Below are positions 42,755-51,917 of a stretch of DNA of 64,000 nucleotides, piece by piece. The first letter of the stretch is position 1, and each line of letters opens with the position of its first letter. The stretch spans positions 1,448,001 to 1,512,000 of the forward strand of contig NZ_AP024480.1 of NCBI RefSeq assembly GCF_017347585.1. Reading direction: 5' to 3'. The stretch is from Caldicellulosiruptor diazotrophicus. Its GTDB lineage: Bacteria > Bacillota > Thermoanaerobacteria > Caldicellulosiruptorales > Caldicellulosiruptoraceae. A program made the position numbers and the translations under genes. The notes beneath the pieces are model-generated. The model searched no databases and was not told the origin of the DNA. It was given only the letters and a program-made list of their open reading frames with translations.

Positions 42755-43624
42755 TTACCCATTTATTGCAAAGATACATCTTTCAATATTATTCAAATCC
42801 TTTCTTGACTTTATATTCTCATAACCGTTTTGCTCTAAAATTCTCTTGACTTCTTCAGCTTGAGAAAATCCTACTTCAAAAATAATATAACCACCATCTT
42901 TGAGATATAGCTTTGCTTTGTTTGCAATCTCTTTGAAAAACCAAAGCCCATCCTCTTTTGAAAACAGAGCTATATGCGGCTCTTTTAAAACTTGCTTCTC
43001 AAGCTTGAACCTTTCACTTTCAGAGATATAAGGTGGATTGCTAAGTATGGCATCAAATTTAATATTTTTGGGAATATTTTCGAATAAGTTGCTCCTCACA
43101 AATAAAATCCTATTTTCTACACCATTCAATTCTGCATTCTTCCTCGCAATCTCAAGCGCTCTTTCCGAAATATCAACAGCTAAAACATTGCAATCTAAAA
43201 ATTTGCAAAGAGCCACTGCGATGCAGCCACTACCAGTGCCAATATCTAAAAAGTATAGATTCTTCCTACCTTTAAATATTTCTATAGCAACCTCTACCAA
43301 AACCTCTGTGTCAAATCGTGGAATCAAAACATTCTCATCAACATAAAACTCAAGACCCATAAAGAAAGCTTTATTCGTACAATATTGAAGAGGATAGTCT
43401 TGTAAATATTTGGAAATAGCATTTACAATCTTTTCATATTTGTCTTGTCCTACAGGCAACCTTTTATTTAAAATAACCTCTGTTTTGTCAATCTCAAGTA
43501 TTTGCGAAACCATCATAAGAGCAATCTTATTATAGTCTTCTTTTCTTTTTTCACAATAATCTTTTAACATTAAAACAGCTTCATTTAAGACCTCACCAAT
43601 AGTCTTTAACCTACCACTCATCAA
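42755..43624 (-). CDS. prmC: Release-factor glutamine methyltransferase
   Basis: A 289-residue SAM-dependent methyltransferase with 'LDIGTGSGCIAVAL' (SAM loop, near residue 125) and 'LSNPPYISESE' (NPPY, near residue 192). It N5-methylates the GGQ glutamine of RF1/RF2. A TTG start at 43624 lies 9 bases after GGAGG; an ATG one codon later is the alternative. Overlaps the DUF1385 gene end by 14 bases. Confidence 0.93.
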   Translation of the reverse strand: MMSGRLKTIGEVLNEAVLMLKDYCEKRKEDYNKIALMMVSQILEIDKTEVILNKRLPVGQDKYEKIVNAISKYLQDYPLQYCTNKAFFMGLEFYVDENVLIPRFDTEVLVEVAIEIFKGRKNLYFLDIGTGSGCIAVALCKFLDCNVLAVDISERALEIARKNAELNGVENRILFVRSNLFENIPKNIKFDAILSNPPYISESERFKLEKQVLKEPHIALFSKEDGLWFFKEIANKAKLYLKDGGYIIFEVGFSQAEEVKRILEQNGYENIKSRKDLNNIERCIFAING

Positions 43625-44552
43625 GTTTCTTATCCTCCGGCACTACCTCTTTTAATGCCTCAATTGCAACTTCTATCTGCTTTTCATCAGGCTCTTTTGT
43701 TGTAATGTTCTGAAGCCAAAGCCCAGGATATGATATTATTTTTGCTAAAGCACTTTCACTTTTCCCAGACCATCTTATTATCTCATATGATATACCAACA
43801 ATTACAGGAAGAAGTAAAAGTCGTATTAGAGTCCTCATAACAACAGATTGCCAACCGGAGATAGTAAAAATGATTATACTGATAATTATCACAATGAACA
43901 AAAAGCTTGTTCCGCATCGCGGATGATGTGTAGAATATTTTTTTATACTTTGAATGCTTAACTCTTCACCATTTTCATATGCAAAAATTGTTTTGTGTTC
44001 CGCCCCGTGATACTCAAAGACCCTTTTTATCTCCTTCATCTGGGATGCAAATAAAAGATAAAGAACAAAAATTATTACTCTAACTATTCCTTCTATAATG
44101 TTTTTCCAAAAGCTACTGAGACTAAAACCTTTCAGTACCTCAACAGACCAAGTAGGAATATAAAAAAATAGAAGTATTCCGAGAACCATGGATACAACTA
44201 CAGAAAAATAAATAGCTATATCGGTAATACCAAGCTTTTGAAAAAACTTTTTTTCAAAAAATTTGTCTACAAAATCTTTCTGTTTATCTTTTTCTTCATC
44301 TGGCAACTCTTCTAAAGCAATGTCAGCAGATTTCATCAAAGCTTTCGTCCCAAGAATCATCTGCTCAAATAAGATAAATATTCCTCTTATAAAAGGAATC
44401 TTTTTCAATTTGTTTGTATCATCTATTGATAAATCTCTCACCTCTTTATAAAGCTCACCATTTGGTCTTCTTATAACAATGGAGATTTTTTTCGGACCTT
44501 TCATCATTATGCCTTCTATAAGAGCCATTCCACCAATAGTAGTTTTTTTCAT
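43611..44552 (-). CDS. DUF1385 membrane protein
   Basis: About 313 residues. It begins 'TIGGMALIEGIMMKGP', the conserved DUF1385 opening. It has three to five membrane segments and 'EYHGAEHKTI' followed by 'HPRCGTSF', a probable metal-binding His/Cys pattern. Function is not established; it is regularly found next to prmC-prfA in Firmicutes. The ATG at 44552 is better spaced from AGGAAG than the one at 44558. Confidence 0.85.
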   Translation of the reverse strand: MKKTTIGGMALIEGIMMKGPKKISIVIRRPNGELYKEVRDLSIDDTNKLKKIPFIRGIFILFEQMILGTKALMKSADIALEELPDEEKDKQKDFVDKFFEKKFFQKLGITDIAIYFSVVVSMVLGILLFFYIPTWSVEVLKGFSLSSFWKNIIEGIVRVIIFVLYLLFASQMKEIKRVFEYHGAEHKTIFAYENGEELSIQSIKKYSTHHPRCGTSFLFIVIIISIIIFTISGWQSVVMRTLIRLLLLPVIVGISYEIIRWSGKSESALAKIISYPGLWLQNITTKEPDEKQIEVAIEALKEVVPEDKKLDEW

Positions 44553-44590
44553 ACTCATCTTCCTATCTTTGTAAATTTATAAAATAAAAA

Positions 44591-44610
44591 GGATTAGCAC
44601 AGGCTAATCC
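44591..44610 (-). terminator. Terminator of rpmE
   Basis: An 8-bp stem GGATTAGC/GCTAATCC with a 4-base loop, then TTTTTATTTTAT on the minus strand, 22 bases after the rpmE stop. It sits only 38 bases upstream of the DUF1385 start, leaving little room for a separate promoter, so some read-through is likely. Confidence 0.88.
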
Positions 44611-44632
44611 CCTTTTGGTGTGCACTCTTTTT

Positions 44633-44851
44633 CTATTTCTGGTCAAGTCCGTATTTTTTCATAAACCTTTCTACTCTACCTGTTGTATCAACAAATTTTT
44701 GTTTACCTGTAAAGAATGGATGGCACTTTGAGCAAATTTCTACATGGATTTCTTTTTTTGTAGAACCAGTTATAAATGTTTCACCACACGCACATCTGAC
44801 AACTGCATCATGGTAATATGTTGGATGGATTCCTTCTTTCATCACTTTCAC
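44633..44851 (-). CDS. rpmE: 50S ribosomal protein L31, zinc type
   Basis: A 72-residue L31 with the zinc-binding cysteines CACG near residue 20 and CSKC near residue 36. '[13 protein letters not shown]' is the family signature. Zinc-containing A-type. GGAGGTG ribosome site before the ATG. Own terminator follows. Confidence 0.96.
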   Translation of the reverse strand: MKVMKEGIHPTYYHDAVVRCACGETFITGSTKKEIHVEICSKCHPFFTGKQKFVDTTGRVERFMKKYGLDQK

Positions 44852-44985
44852 CTCCTATAAGATTTATGCAAATTTTTGTTTTTTTCAAATCGATAACTTA
44901 TTCTTTTAACCCATAAAGGTGCAAAAATATTTTACAACAGTTATTCCCCTTTTACAAGAGTTTTTTCAAAACCGGCATTAAAAGA

Positions 44986-46257
44986 TTAATCCTCTTTTAC
45001 CAAGCAACATAGAATAAAGAATCCTAATGCCATACAGCTAAATGATATTAAAAATAGAATATTTTTACCAAGCACATCAATTATACCACCTGCAATTATT
45101 GAATTAAACGCAAAAAATGGCCCCATAATAAAGTTTCTAAGACCAATATAAGATGGCTGTTTTAATGGGTCCTTGCAAAGTTTTGCAGCCATATTGCTCT
45201 CGTTTACGTTCCTTGCACTTTGAGCAATCCCAAACAGGGCAACAGAAAAGTAATATATTTCTATAGAGCTCATAAGGTATGTAAAATATATTGCAGGCAA
45301 AAATATCAAAGCAGAAATTAAAAGGGTACTTTTAAACCCGTACTTTGAACCGATTACTCCCCAGAGCATATATCCTACTGTTTGAGAAAAAAGCAATATT
45401 GTGGTTGCTACTGCAACATGTTGTGTTGAAATATTTAGACTATTTTTTGCAAATATAGTTTGAAAACCAAATGGCATTTTACCCAGTGCGCCAATAAATA
45501 AAACTGAAAGAAGATAATATGTAAAATTCCTATCTTCTTTTAGTATCAAAAACATACTCCTAAAATAATGCTTATTGTCAATTTCCTTTTTGGGTTTCTT
45601 GATAGGAATCTCTTTCATCATAGAAGCTATGTACAATGAGAGCATCATTATCAAAAACGAAATTAAAAATAAAAGACCATAGTTATAAGGAAAGTGTAAA
45701 AGCCTCAATATTTTCCCCATCAAAAAGGCTCCAAATGTCTCACACAGTCCCCCTATCGATGACCTTATACCAAAAAATTTGCTCCTTTGTCTTTCAGGAA
45801 CAAGCTTTAGTATAAGATTGAACCACGTTATATTGGCAAATGAAGCAAAAAAACCTTGAAGACTAAAAATTATGTAAAAAAGAATTATAAATAAGAGCTT
45901 ATTGTTAGCAGCAAATACAAACACATCAATAGCAAGCAAAAACCACATAAGCCTCATAAGCAAAGCAACTTTTATAAAATATTCTTTATATGTTTCAAGC
46001 ATCTCAAGTTTTTTAGCAACAAGTATCTGCGGAGAGTTTGACAAAAGTACATTCAAAGTTGTCAAAAGTCCAATCAATGTATTTGAATGGACATAGTTTG
46101 AAATAAAATAAACTATCACAGTAGAGACTGGAAGCATACCACTTCCAATTGCAAATATTGATCCATCTGCAATAGAAATGATAGAGTTTCTCTTCAAATT
46201 TTTATAGGCAAACACCTCAAGTCTTTTGAGTTCCCGTTCTTGGTCTTCAGATGTCAC
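44986..46257 (-). CDS. Major facilitator superfamily transporter
   Basis: A 423-residue protein with about 12 hydrophobic segments and an MFS-like cytoplasmic loop motif 'VPERQRSKFFGIRSSIGGLC' near residue 155. Substrate unknown. GTG start behind GGAGATGAG. It lies 37 bases after the PrsW gene. Confidence 0.85.
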   Translation of the reverse strand: MTSEDQERELKRLEVFAYKNLKRNSIISIADGSIFAIGSGMLPVSTVIVYFISNYVHSNTLIGLLTTLNVLLSNSPQILVAKKLEMLETYKEYFIKVALLMRLMWFLLAIDVFVFAANNKLLFIILFYIIFSLQGFFASFANITWFNLILKLVPERQRSKFFGIRSSIGGLCETFGAFLMGKILRLLHFPYNYGLLFLISFLIMMLSLYIASMMKEIPIKKPKKEIDNKHYFRSMFLILKEDRNFTYYLLSVLFIGALGKMPFGFQTIFAKNSLNISTQHVAVATTILLFSQTVGYMLWGVIGSKYGFKSTLLISALIFLPAIYFTYLMSSIEIYYFSVALFGIAQSARNVNESNMAAKLCKDPLKQPSYIGLRNFIMGPFFAFNSIIAGGIIDVLGKNILFLISFSCMALGFFILCCLVKED

Positions 46258-46294
46258 TTTTTATCTCATCTCCTTAAATAAAATTCTATAAGTT

Positions 46295-46999
46295 TTAAAA
46301 GTATAACCTTGAAATCTCTTGACTTCTTTTAATTAACCTTAGACAATAAGCAAACAATAAAACCTCATACACACCAACAATGGCAAGCGCTCCATAGACA
46401 TTTAGCATGAGCACAAAATCATAAATTCCATGCAGAAGCATAGGAATAACAAGAGAAGCCTTAAAATACCAGTAACTTCTGATCTCTGGTGCAAACTTTG
46501 CAAAACCCAAATAATACCCCATTATAATTCCAAACATAGCATGTGCAGGTACTGCCATCACACCTCTTAGAACAAGAACTGAAACTGCAGCGTCATACGA
46601 GGCTTGAAAAGCTTGATAAACATAGGCTACATTCTCAATTGCAGCAAACCCAACGGCAGAGAATACACTATAAACTATTCCGTCAAACGGCTGATTAAAA
46701 TGTGGAGTGTCAAAAGCCACTCTTAGCGCAACAAGCCTTTTGAAATATTCTTCTGTAAGACCTGCAACAATAAACGCCTCAAATACAATAAATGAGAGTC
46801 TGCTTGAGGCAGAAATGCTGCCATATGCCATTAAAAAATATTCAATTGGCACAACAATAGAGCTAATAAGTATCCCCCATACAAAGGTTTTCAAAAGAAG
46901 ATGAAGAGGTTCTTTTTCAAATTTGTCCCTAAAATAAATATAAAGAGCTATGAACAAAGAAGGAGCTATGCTCAAAATAATCAGTTTATAAAGCGTCAC
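46295..46999 (-). CDS. PrsW-family membrane protease
   Basis: About 234 residues with seven or so membrane helices. The catalytic acids lie in 'VAGLTEEYFKRLVALR' and histidines in 'HAMFGIIMGYYLG' and 'LLHGIYDFVL', the CPBP/PrsW pattern. Relatives cut membrane anti-sigma factors; the target here is unknown. The frame opens at an ATG at 47023, but GGAGG lies inside it, 10 bases before a GTG at 46999, which I prefer. Confidence 0.8.
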   Translation of the reverse strand: MTLYKLIILSIAPSLFIALYIYFRDKFEKEPLHLLLKTFVWGILISSIVVPIEYFLMAYGSISASSRLSFIVFEAFIVAGLTEEYFKRLVALRVAFDTPHFNQPFDGIVYSVFSAVGFAAIENVAYVYQAFQASYDAAVSVLVLRGVMAVPAHAMFGIIMGYYLGFAKFAPEIRSYWYFKASLVIPMLLHGIYDFVLMLNVYGALAIVGVYEVLLFAYCLRLIKRSQEISRLYF

Positions 47000-47031
47000 A
47001 GCAAATTTACCTCCATTTGTCATCTTGAGTT

Positions 47032-47895
47032 TTATTCATTGCGGTTTCTAATGTAGTTAAATAAAAAAAGCTGCGCATACCCAGCAAGTTCTCCAAACGA
47101 CTTTATAAATTGTCTCAGCTGTTTGGTATTTTCTATTCCATAATATTCTCTCAAGGCACGCTTCACCCACACATCTACAGGGAACACATCATACTTTTGC
47201 AATGAATAAAGCAATATGCAGTCAGCAACCTTATCTCCTATCCCTTTTACCGTTTTTAAAATCTTCCTTGCTTCATCACTATTCAAAGACTTAAGACCTT
47301 CAAAGTCTATTTTACCCTCATCTAATTTAGCAATTGCATCTTTGATATACTCTGCTCTATAACCTAACCCTAAGCGTTTTAAATCTTCTGATGAAATCTT
47401 TTTTAAGTCCTCAATTTCTGGAAATGCCCAAGAAAAAAAACCTCTGTATTCTACTTTTTCCCCATAAGCCTGGCAAAGTCTTTCCACCAACATTTGAATT
47501 CTTTTTATGTTGTTATTCTGAGATATTATAAAAGAAATCATACATTCAAAAGGTTCTTGATTTAAAAGTCTCATACCTCTGTACTTCTCAACTGCTTTTT
47601 TCAAAATCTTATCATGATAAGAAAGTTCTTTTAAAATCAAATTATAGTCTTTATCCAAGTCAAAATACCAGTAAAAAAATCTTTTGAACTCATCAGGTGA
47701 ACAGTTGTATATGTCGAAAGTATTGTTATCCTGGGGATATACTAAAACTATTTTTCTATTTACAACTCCTATGTATCCATATTCTGCCTTTTTCCATCTA
47801 AAACACTGCCCGCTAAAAAATGTGGCGTCAAAATTAATCTCTACTCCACTTACGCGAAGAAAACCAGTATACTCTTTTATATTCAAAAAATTCAT
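47032..47895 (-). CDS. ogg: 8-oxoguanine DNA glycosylase, OGG1 type
   Basis: About 287 residues. N-terminal OGG domain ('FFSGQCFRWKK'), then the HhH-GPD motif 'VKGIGDKVADCILL' with the catalytic lysine (of KVADC) and 'FPVDVWVKRAL' with the catalytic aspartate. It removes 8-oxoguanine from DNA and nicks the strand. The frame is open to 47940, but that start lies inside a terminator hairpin; the ATG at 47895 has GGAAAGGA next to it and gives a typical N-terminus. Confidence 0.9.
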   Translation of the reverse strand: MNFLNIKEYTGFLRVSGVEINFDATFFSGQCFRWKKAEYGYIGVVNRKIVLVYPQDNNTFDIYNCSPDEFKRFFYWYFDLDKDYNLILKELSYHDKILKKAVEKYRGMRLLNQEPFECMISFIISQNNNIKRIQMLVERLCQAYGEKVEYRGFFSWAFPEIEDLKKISSEDLKRLGLGYRAEYIKDAIAKLDEGKIDFEGLKSLNSDEARKILKTVKGIGDKVADCILLYSLQKYDVFPVDVWVKRALREYYGIENTKQLRQFIKSFGELAGYAQLFLFNYIRNRNE

Positions 47896-47927
47896 TCCTT
47901 TCCAACTATTTATATGGTAAAACAAAA

Positions 47928-47950
47928 AGAGCCAACTCATTCTTGGCTCT
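47928..47950 (-). terminator. Terminator of the CwlD-like amidase gene
   Basis: An AGAGCCAA/TTGGCTCT stem followed on the minus strand by TTTTTGTTTT, 28 bases after the stop codon of the amidase gene. Confidence 0.88.
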
Positions 47951-47978
47951 ATTTTTAATTATAAGAATACAGCATTTT

Positions 47979-48551
47979 TTATGCTTTATCAATATTTTTT
48001 TGATAATTCACAATTCCCTTTGCAATTGCTAAAGCAATTTGAGTCTGGTAATTTTGATTATTTAGCATTTTTTCCTCTTCAGGATTGCTCAAAAAACCGC
48101 ACTCAATTAAGATTGCAGGCATTTTGGTAGCTCTCAGCACAAAAAAGTCTGCAAATTTAACTCCGCGATTTATGGTTTTTATTGACTCAACTATGCTTTT
48201 TTGCACCTCAATGGCAAGCAAAAATCCTTTCTGGCTGGTTTTGTAATAAAAAGTCTCTACACCCCTTGCAGATTCATTCTTACTGCTGTTGCAATGAATG
48301 CTGACAAAGATGTCCACCAAATTCCTGTTTGCTATTTCACTCCTTGCTTTTAAGTCTTCTTTTACACTTTTTTCACCCCAAGGCAAAATATCAGACTCTC
48401 TTGTCAAAATCACTTTGGCATTTGTGCCATCTTCCAATATGAATTTTAATTTTTTAGCAATTGCAAGTGTTATATCTTTTTCTTTGGTGTTGTTTTTTCC
48501 TATTGCTCCAGGGTCTTTCCCACCATGGCCTGGGTCTATACATATCTTCAT
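47979..48551 (-). CDS. N-acetylmuramoyl-L-alanine amidase, CwlD-like
   Basis: About 190 residues consisting almost solely of an Amidase_3 zinc domain: '[15 protein letters not shown]' at the start, '[13 protein letters not shown]' near residue 93 and '[15 protein letters not shown]' near residue 150. The frame is open to 48671, but that part translates the rho terminator; a perfect AAGGAGGTGA lies just before the ATG at 48551. No signal peptide remains, so export is unclear. Confidence 0.87.
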   Translation of the reverse strand: MKICIDPGHGGKDPGAIGKNNTKEKDITLAIAKKLKFILEDGTNAKVILTRESDILPWGEKSVKEDLKARSEIANRNLVDIFVSIHCNSSKNESARGVETFYYKTSQKGFLLAIEVQKSIVESIKTINRGVKFADFFVLRATKMPAILIECGFLSNPEEEKMLNNQNYQTQIALAIAKGIVNYQKNIDKA

Positions 48552-48628
48552 CCTTATCACCTCCTTAAAATCAGTGTATTCCAAATTCCTCATATTTGTG
48601 AAATTCAAAAAAACGCTCAGAAATAAAA

Positions 48629-48666
48629 AAGTAGCTGCTATTTTGCTCAAAATAGCAGCTACTTTC
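48629..48666 (-). terminator. Terminator of rho
   Basis: A perfect 17-bp stem (AAAGTAGCTGCTATTTT / its complement) with a 4-base loop, followed on the minus strand by TTTTTTATTTC. It lies 60 bases after the rho stop. Confidence 0.93.
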
Positions 48667-48725
48667 TTCAAAATATCAATTGGATTTGTTCAAATCTCAA
48701 TTTTTTTTAAAATTACTTTCTATTT

Positions 48726-50393
48726 TTATCTTAAATTTTGTAATATCTTTCTTATGAATTCTTCATTTGACTTTGTTTGGGAAAGCATACTTATAATTCT
48801 CTCTGTAGTTTCAGCTGTCCCAAAATTAGAAAGTGCTCTTCTGATAGCATCAACAGCTGCTTTTTCTTCTTCAGACAGCAAAAGTTCTTCTCTTCGCGTC
48901 CCTGATTTGTTTATATCAATAGCTGGGAATATTCGTTTTTCAGAAAGTTTTCTGTCAAGGTGCAACTCCATGTTACCAGTACCCTTGAACTCTTCAAATA
49001 TGACATCATCCATTCGTGACCCTGTTTCAATCAATGCTGTTGCAAGGATAGTAAGACTACCACCTTCTTTAAGATTTCTTGCAGCACCAAAAAACTTTTT
49101 AGGCTTGTGAAGAGCGTTCGGGTCAAGACCGCCAGAAAGTGTTCTGCCAGAAGGTGGTTCAACCAAGTTATAAGCACGTGCAAGCCTTGTTAAGCTATCT
49201 AACAAAATTACAACATCTTTTTTACATTCAACAAGTCTCATAGCTCTCTCTAAAACCATTTCAGCAACTTTTATGTGGTGTTCCGGAGTTTCATCAAATG
49301 TAGAGTAATGTATCTCTGCTTTTATTGAGTCTTGCATATCAGTGACCTCTTCAGGTCTTTCATCGATGAGCAGTACAATCAAATGCAAATCATCATAGTT
49401 TGTCAGAATACTATTTGCTATCTTCTTTAATAGTGTTGTTTTACCTGCTTTTGGTGGTGCTACAATTAATCCTCTCTGGCCTCTTCCAATTGGCGCAATA
49501 AGGTCTATGAGTCTTACCGCTAAATCTTTAGGTTCATTTTTATTTTCCAAAATTATTCTTTTGTTTGGGAAAATAGGGGTAAGGTCTTCAAAAGGAGTGC
49601 GTTTTGCAACTTCTTCTGGTTTCATATCGTTGACGCTCTGAACATATAAAAGTCCAGCAAACTTCTCATTTTCTTTTGGGAGTCTAATGGGCCCTCTAAT
49701 TTTATCTCCTGTTTTGAGATTAAACTTTCTGATTTGAGATGGCGAAACATATATGTCGTTTGGACCAGGAACAAACGAATCATCACGCAAAAATCCGTAA
49801 CCGCCACCGCCCCCGGGCTCATAAATTATCTCCAAAACTCCTTCTCCTATGCCGCCTATCTCCACTTTACCTTCAAGTTCTTTTAACTCTGGTGGAATTT
49901 CTATCTGCATCTTATCCTCTCTTTTTTCTTCTTTTTTAGGTTTTAACTCTATTACCTTACTCTCTTCTTTTTTTTCCTTATTCACACTAACCTCTGTTGA
50001 GATTTCAGCTTTTTCTTCTTTTTGTATGTGTTTTAACAAAATCTGCTCTTTTTTGTTATTCTCTTCTTTATTTTTCATTTCGCTTGGTTTTCCCTCTTCC
50101 TTTTCCTCAGTCTCTTCAACCTTTGAATCCTGTTCTTCACTCTTTAACTCAAAAGTCTGTTGAACTTCTGCAGTTTCTGATTTCTTCTTTCTTCCTCTTT
50201 TACTTTTTTCTTTTTTACCAATGCCCTCAAGAACTGTGGCATCTTCTTCTGAACTTCCCAGAAAATTTTTAATAGCTTCCATCAATTCACCTTTTTTTAG
50301 CAAAGAATATTTTTGAATACCCAGACTTTTTGCTATTTCTCTAAGTTCAATAATAGACTTTCCCTTTAAAAACTCATCAAGTGACCCAGGCAC
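48726..50393 (-). CDS. rho: Transcription termination factor Rho with charged insertion
   Basis: 555 residues against about 420 for E. coli Rho. N-terminal helical bundle (2-45); a Lys/Glu-rich low-complexity insertion (about 58-165); cold-shock-type RNA-binding domain (about 172-255, 'GYGFLRDD'); hexameric ATPase domain with Walker A '[10 protein letters not shown]' (312-321), 'LIDERPEEV' and the Q/R loops. It is an RNA-dependent helicase that ends transcription. Single gene with its own promoter and a strong intrinsic terminator. Confidence 0.96.
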   Translation of the reverse strand: MPGSLDEFLKGKSIIELREIAKSLGIQKYSLLKKGELMEAIKNFLGSSEEDATVLEGIGKKEKSKRGRKKKSETAEVQQTFELKSEEQDSKVEETEEKEEGKPSEMKNKEENNKKEQILLKHIQKEEKAEISTEVSVNKEKKEESKVIELKPKKEEKREDKMQIEIPPELKELEGKVEIGGIGEGVLEIIYEPGGGGGYGFLRDDSFVPGPNDIYVSPSQIRKFNLKTGDKIRGPIRLPKENEKFAGLLYVQSVNDMKPEEVAKRTPFEDLTPIFPNKRIILENKNEPKDLAVRLIDLIAPIGRGQRGLIVAPPKAGKTTLLKKIANSILTNYDDLHLIVLLIDERPEEVTDMQDSIKAEIHYSTFDETPEHHIKVAEMVLERAMRLVECKKDVVILLDSLTRLARAYNLVEPPSGRTLSGGLDPNALHKPKKFFGAARNLKEGGSLTILATALIETGSRMDDVIFEEFKGTGNMELHLDRKLSEKRIFPAIDINKSGTRREELLLSEEEKAAVDAIRRALSNFGTAETTERIISMLSQTKSNEEFIRKILQNLR

Positions 50394-50500
50394 TCTTTTC
50401 CCTCCTTGTCTACTGACTTCTCATTTCTTGCACTTATATTCTATTAACTTCTGTCTGGGGAAGTTAATTGCAAGAGATGACGTTTAACCTGACACCTTTT

Positions 50501-50529
50501 ATTTTAAAAGTCCAACATTACTTTGTCAA
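50501..50529 (-). promoter_or_regulatory. rho promoter
   Basis: Minus-strand TTGACA (50524-50529) and TAAAAT (50501-50506), 17 bases apart. Leader of about 100 bases to the rho ATG, long enough for autoregulation. Confidence 0.8.
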
Positions 50530-50597
50530 TAGTGACATAGTAGATTAAAGACAATGTTTCTATTTATAATAATCAGAATGAATAAAAAATAAAAAAT

Positions 50598-50630
50598 CAG
50601 AGTTAGGCACCAAAATTTTACCTAACTCTG
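50598..50630 (-). terminator. Terminator of the glyA-rarA-malic enzyme unit
   Basis: A perfect 10-bp stem CAGAGTTAGG/CCTAACTCTG and ATTTTTTATTTTTT on the minus strand, 12 bases after the malic-enzyme stop. Confidence 0.9.
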
Positions 50631-50642
50631 TAATTGACTCTT

Positions 50643-51866
50643 TTACATGCCTAACATAGACAAAATCCTTGATGTAAGCTCATCATCATTCAGATACAGT
50701 TTCGCAACCTTTTGTTCCATTGCCTTTTTTGCGACTGCTAAAGCTACCTCAAAGGCTACTTTCTTGTCAAAAGGCTTTGGAATTACATAATCCTCTGAAA
50801 GTTCTTGCTCTGCAATCTGAGCTATAGCCTCTGCAGCTGCTATCTTCATCTCATCTGTTATCCTTGTTGCCATAACATCAAGCGCTCCCCTAAAAATACC
50901 TGGAAACGCCAGCACGTTATTGACCTGGTTATTAAAATCAGACCTTCCTGTACAAACAATTCTTGCTCCTGCCCTTTTTGCAATATCTGGCATAATCTCT
51001 GGTATTGGATTTGCCATTGCCATCACAATTGCATCATCTGACATCTTTTTAATATCATCTTCATCCAGGACATTTGCAACAGAAAGACCAATAAATACAT
51101 CCGCACCTTCAATCGCTCTGTGCAGCGAACCTTTTATTCCTTCTCTGTTGGTAATTCTTGCTATTTCTTCTTTGTACTTATTCATATCCTCTTCTCTTCC
51201 TTCAAATATGGAACCACATTTATCACAAACAACAATGTTTTTTGCTCCATACTTTAATAAAAGTTTTGCAGTTGCAATTCCAGCAGCACCAGCACCATTT
51301 ATGACTATTTTTACATCTGATATTTTTTTATTTACAATTTTAAGAGAATTTATCAAAGCTGCCAGTGCTACTACAGCAGTTCCATGCTGGTCATCATGAA
51401 ATACAGGAATATCAAGACTTTCTATCAGCTTCTCTTCAATTTCAAAGCATGCCGGTGCACTAATATCTTCTAAGTTTATTCCTCCAAAGGATGTTTCAAT
51501 AAGTTTTACTGTCTTTACAATCTCATCAACATCCTTTGAAGCTATGCAAATGGGGAATGCATCAACTCCGCCAAACTGTTTAAACAAAATTGCTTTGCCT
51601 TCCATAACAGGCAAAGAGGCATGCACACCAATGTCTCCCAAACCCAAAACAGCTGTACCATTTGTTACCACTGCAACCCAGTTGGATTTAGATGTATACT
51701 CATACACAAGAGACTTATTCTTTGCAATCTCCCTGCAAGGTTCTGCAACACCGGGTGTATAGTATACACTGAGGTCGTGCTGATTATCTACACTAACTTT
51801 GCTTTTGAGGGCAATCTTTCCTCTATGTTGTCTGTGAAGCTGCAGTGCAAGCATTTTTACATCCAT
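50643..51866 (-). CDS. Malic enzyme (malate dehydrogenase, decarboxylating)
   Basis: 407 residues, the short bacterial malic enzyme without a phosphotransacetylase tail. 'VYYTPGVAEPCREIA' near residue 34, the metal-binding 'FHDDQHGTAVV' near residue 155 and the Rossmann motif 'VINGAGAAGIATAKLL' near residue 188 are all present. It converts malate to pyruvate and CO2 with NAD(P)+. Cofactor preference is not readable with certainty. It lies 51 bases after rarA. Confidence 0.92.
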   Translation of the reverse strand: MDVKMLALQLHRQHRGKIALKSKVSVDNQHDLSVYYTPGVAEPCREIAKNKSLVYEYTSKSNWVAVVTNGTAVLGLGDIGVHASLPVMEGKAILFKQFGGVDAFPICIASKDVDEIVKTVKLIETSFGGINLEDISAPACFEIEEKLIESLDIPVFHDDQHGTAVVALAALINSLKIVNKKISDVKIVINGAGAAGIATAKLLLKYGAKNIVVCDKCGSIFEGREEDMNKYKEEIARITNREGIKGSLHRAIEGADVFIGLSVANVLDEDDIKKMSDDAIVMAMANPIPEIMPDIAKRAGARIVCTGRSDFNNQVNNVLAFPGIFRGALDVMATRITDEMKIAAAEAIAQIAEQELSEDYVIPKPFDKKVAFEVALAVAKKAMEQKVAKLYLNDDELTSRILSMLGM

Positions 51867-51917
51867 TCTTTATTTTCTCCTCTCCACGCTCTTTTTGTGC
51901 GTGCAAATTTCGATTCT

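Noticed and set aside
47896-47940. Longer N-terminus for ogg
   Set aside because: The earlier start lies inside the amidase terminator hairpin; the ATG at 47895 has its own ribosome site and gives a standard OGG start.
48552-48671. Upstream extension of the CwlD-like amidase that resembles a signal peptide ([15 protein letters not shown]...)
   Set aside because: It is a translation of the rho terminator stem; a perfect ribosome site precedes the internal ATG at 48551.
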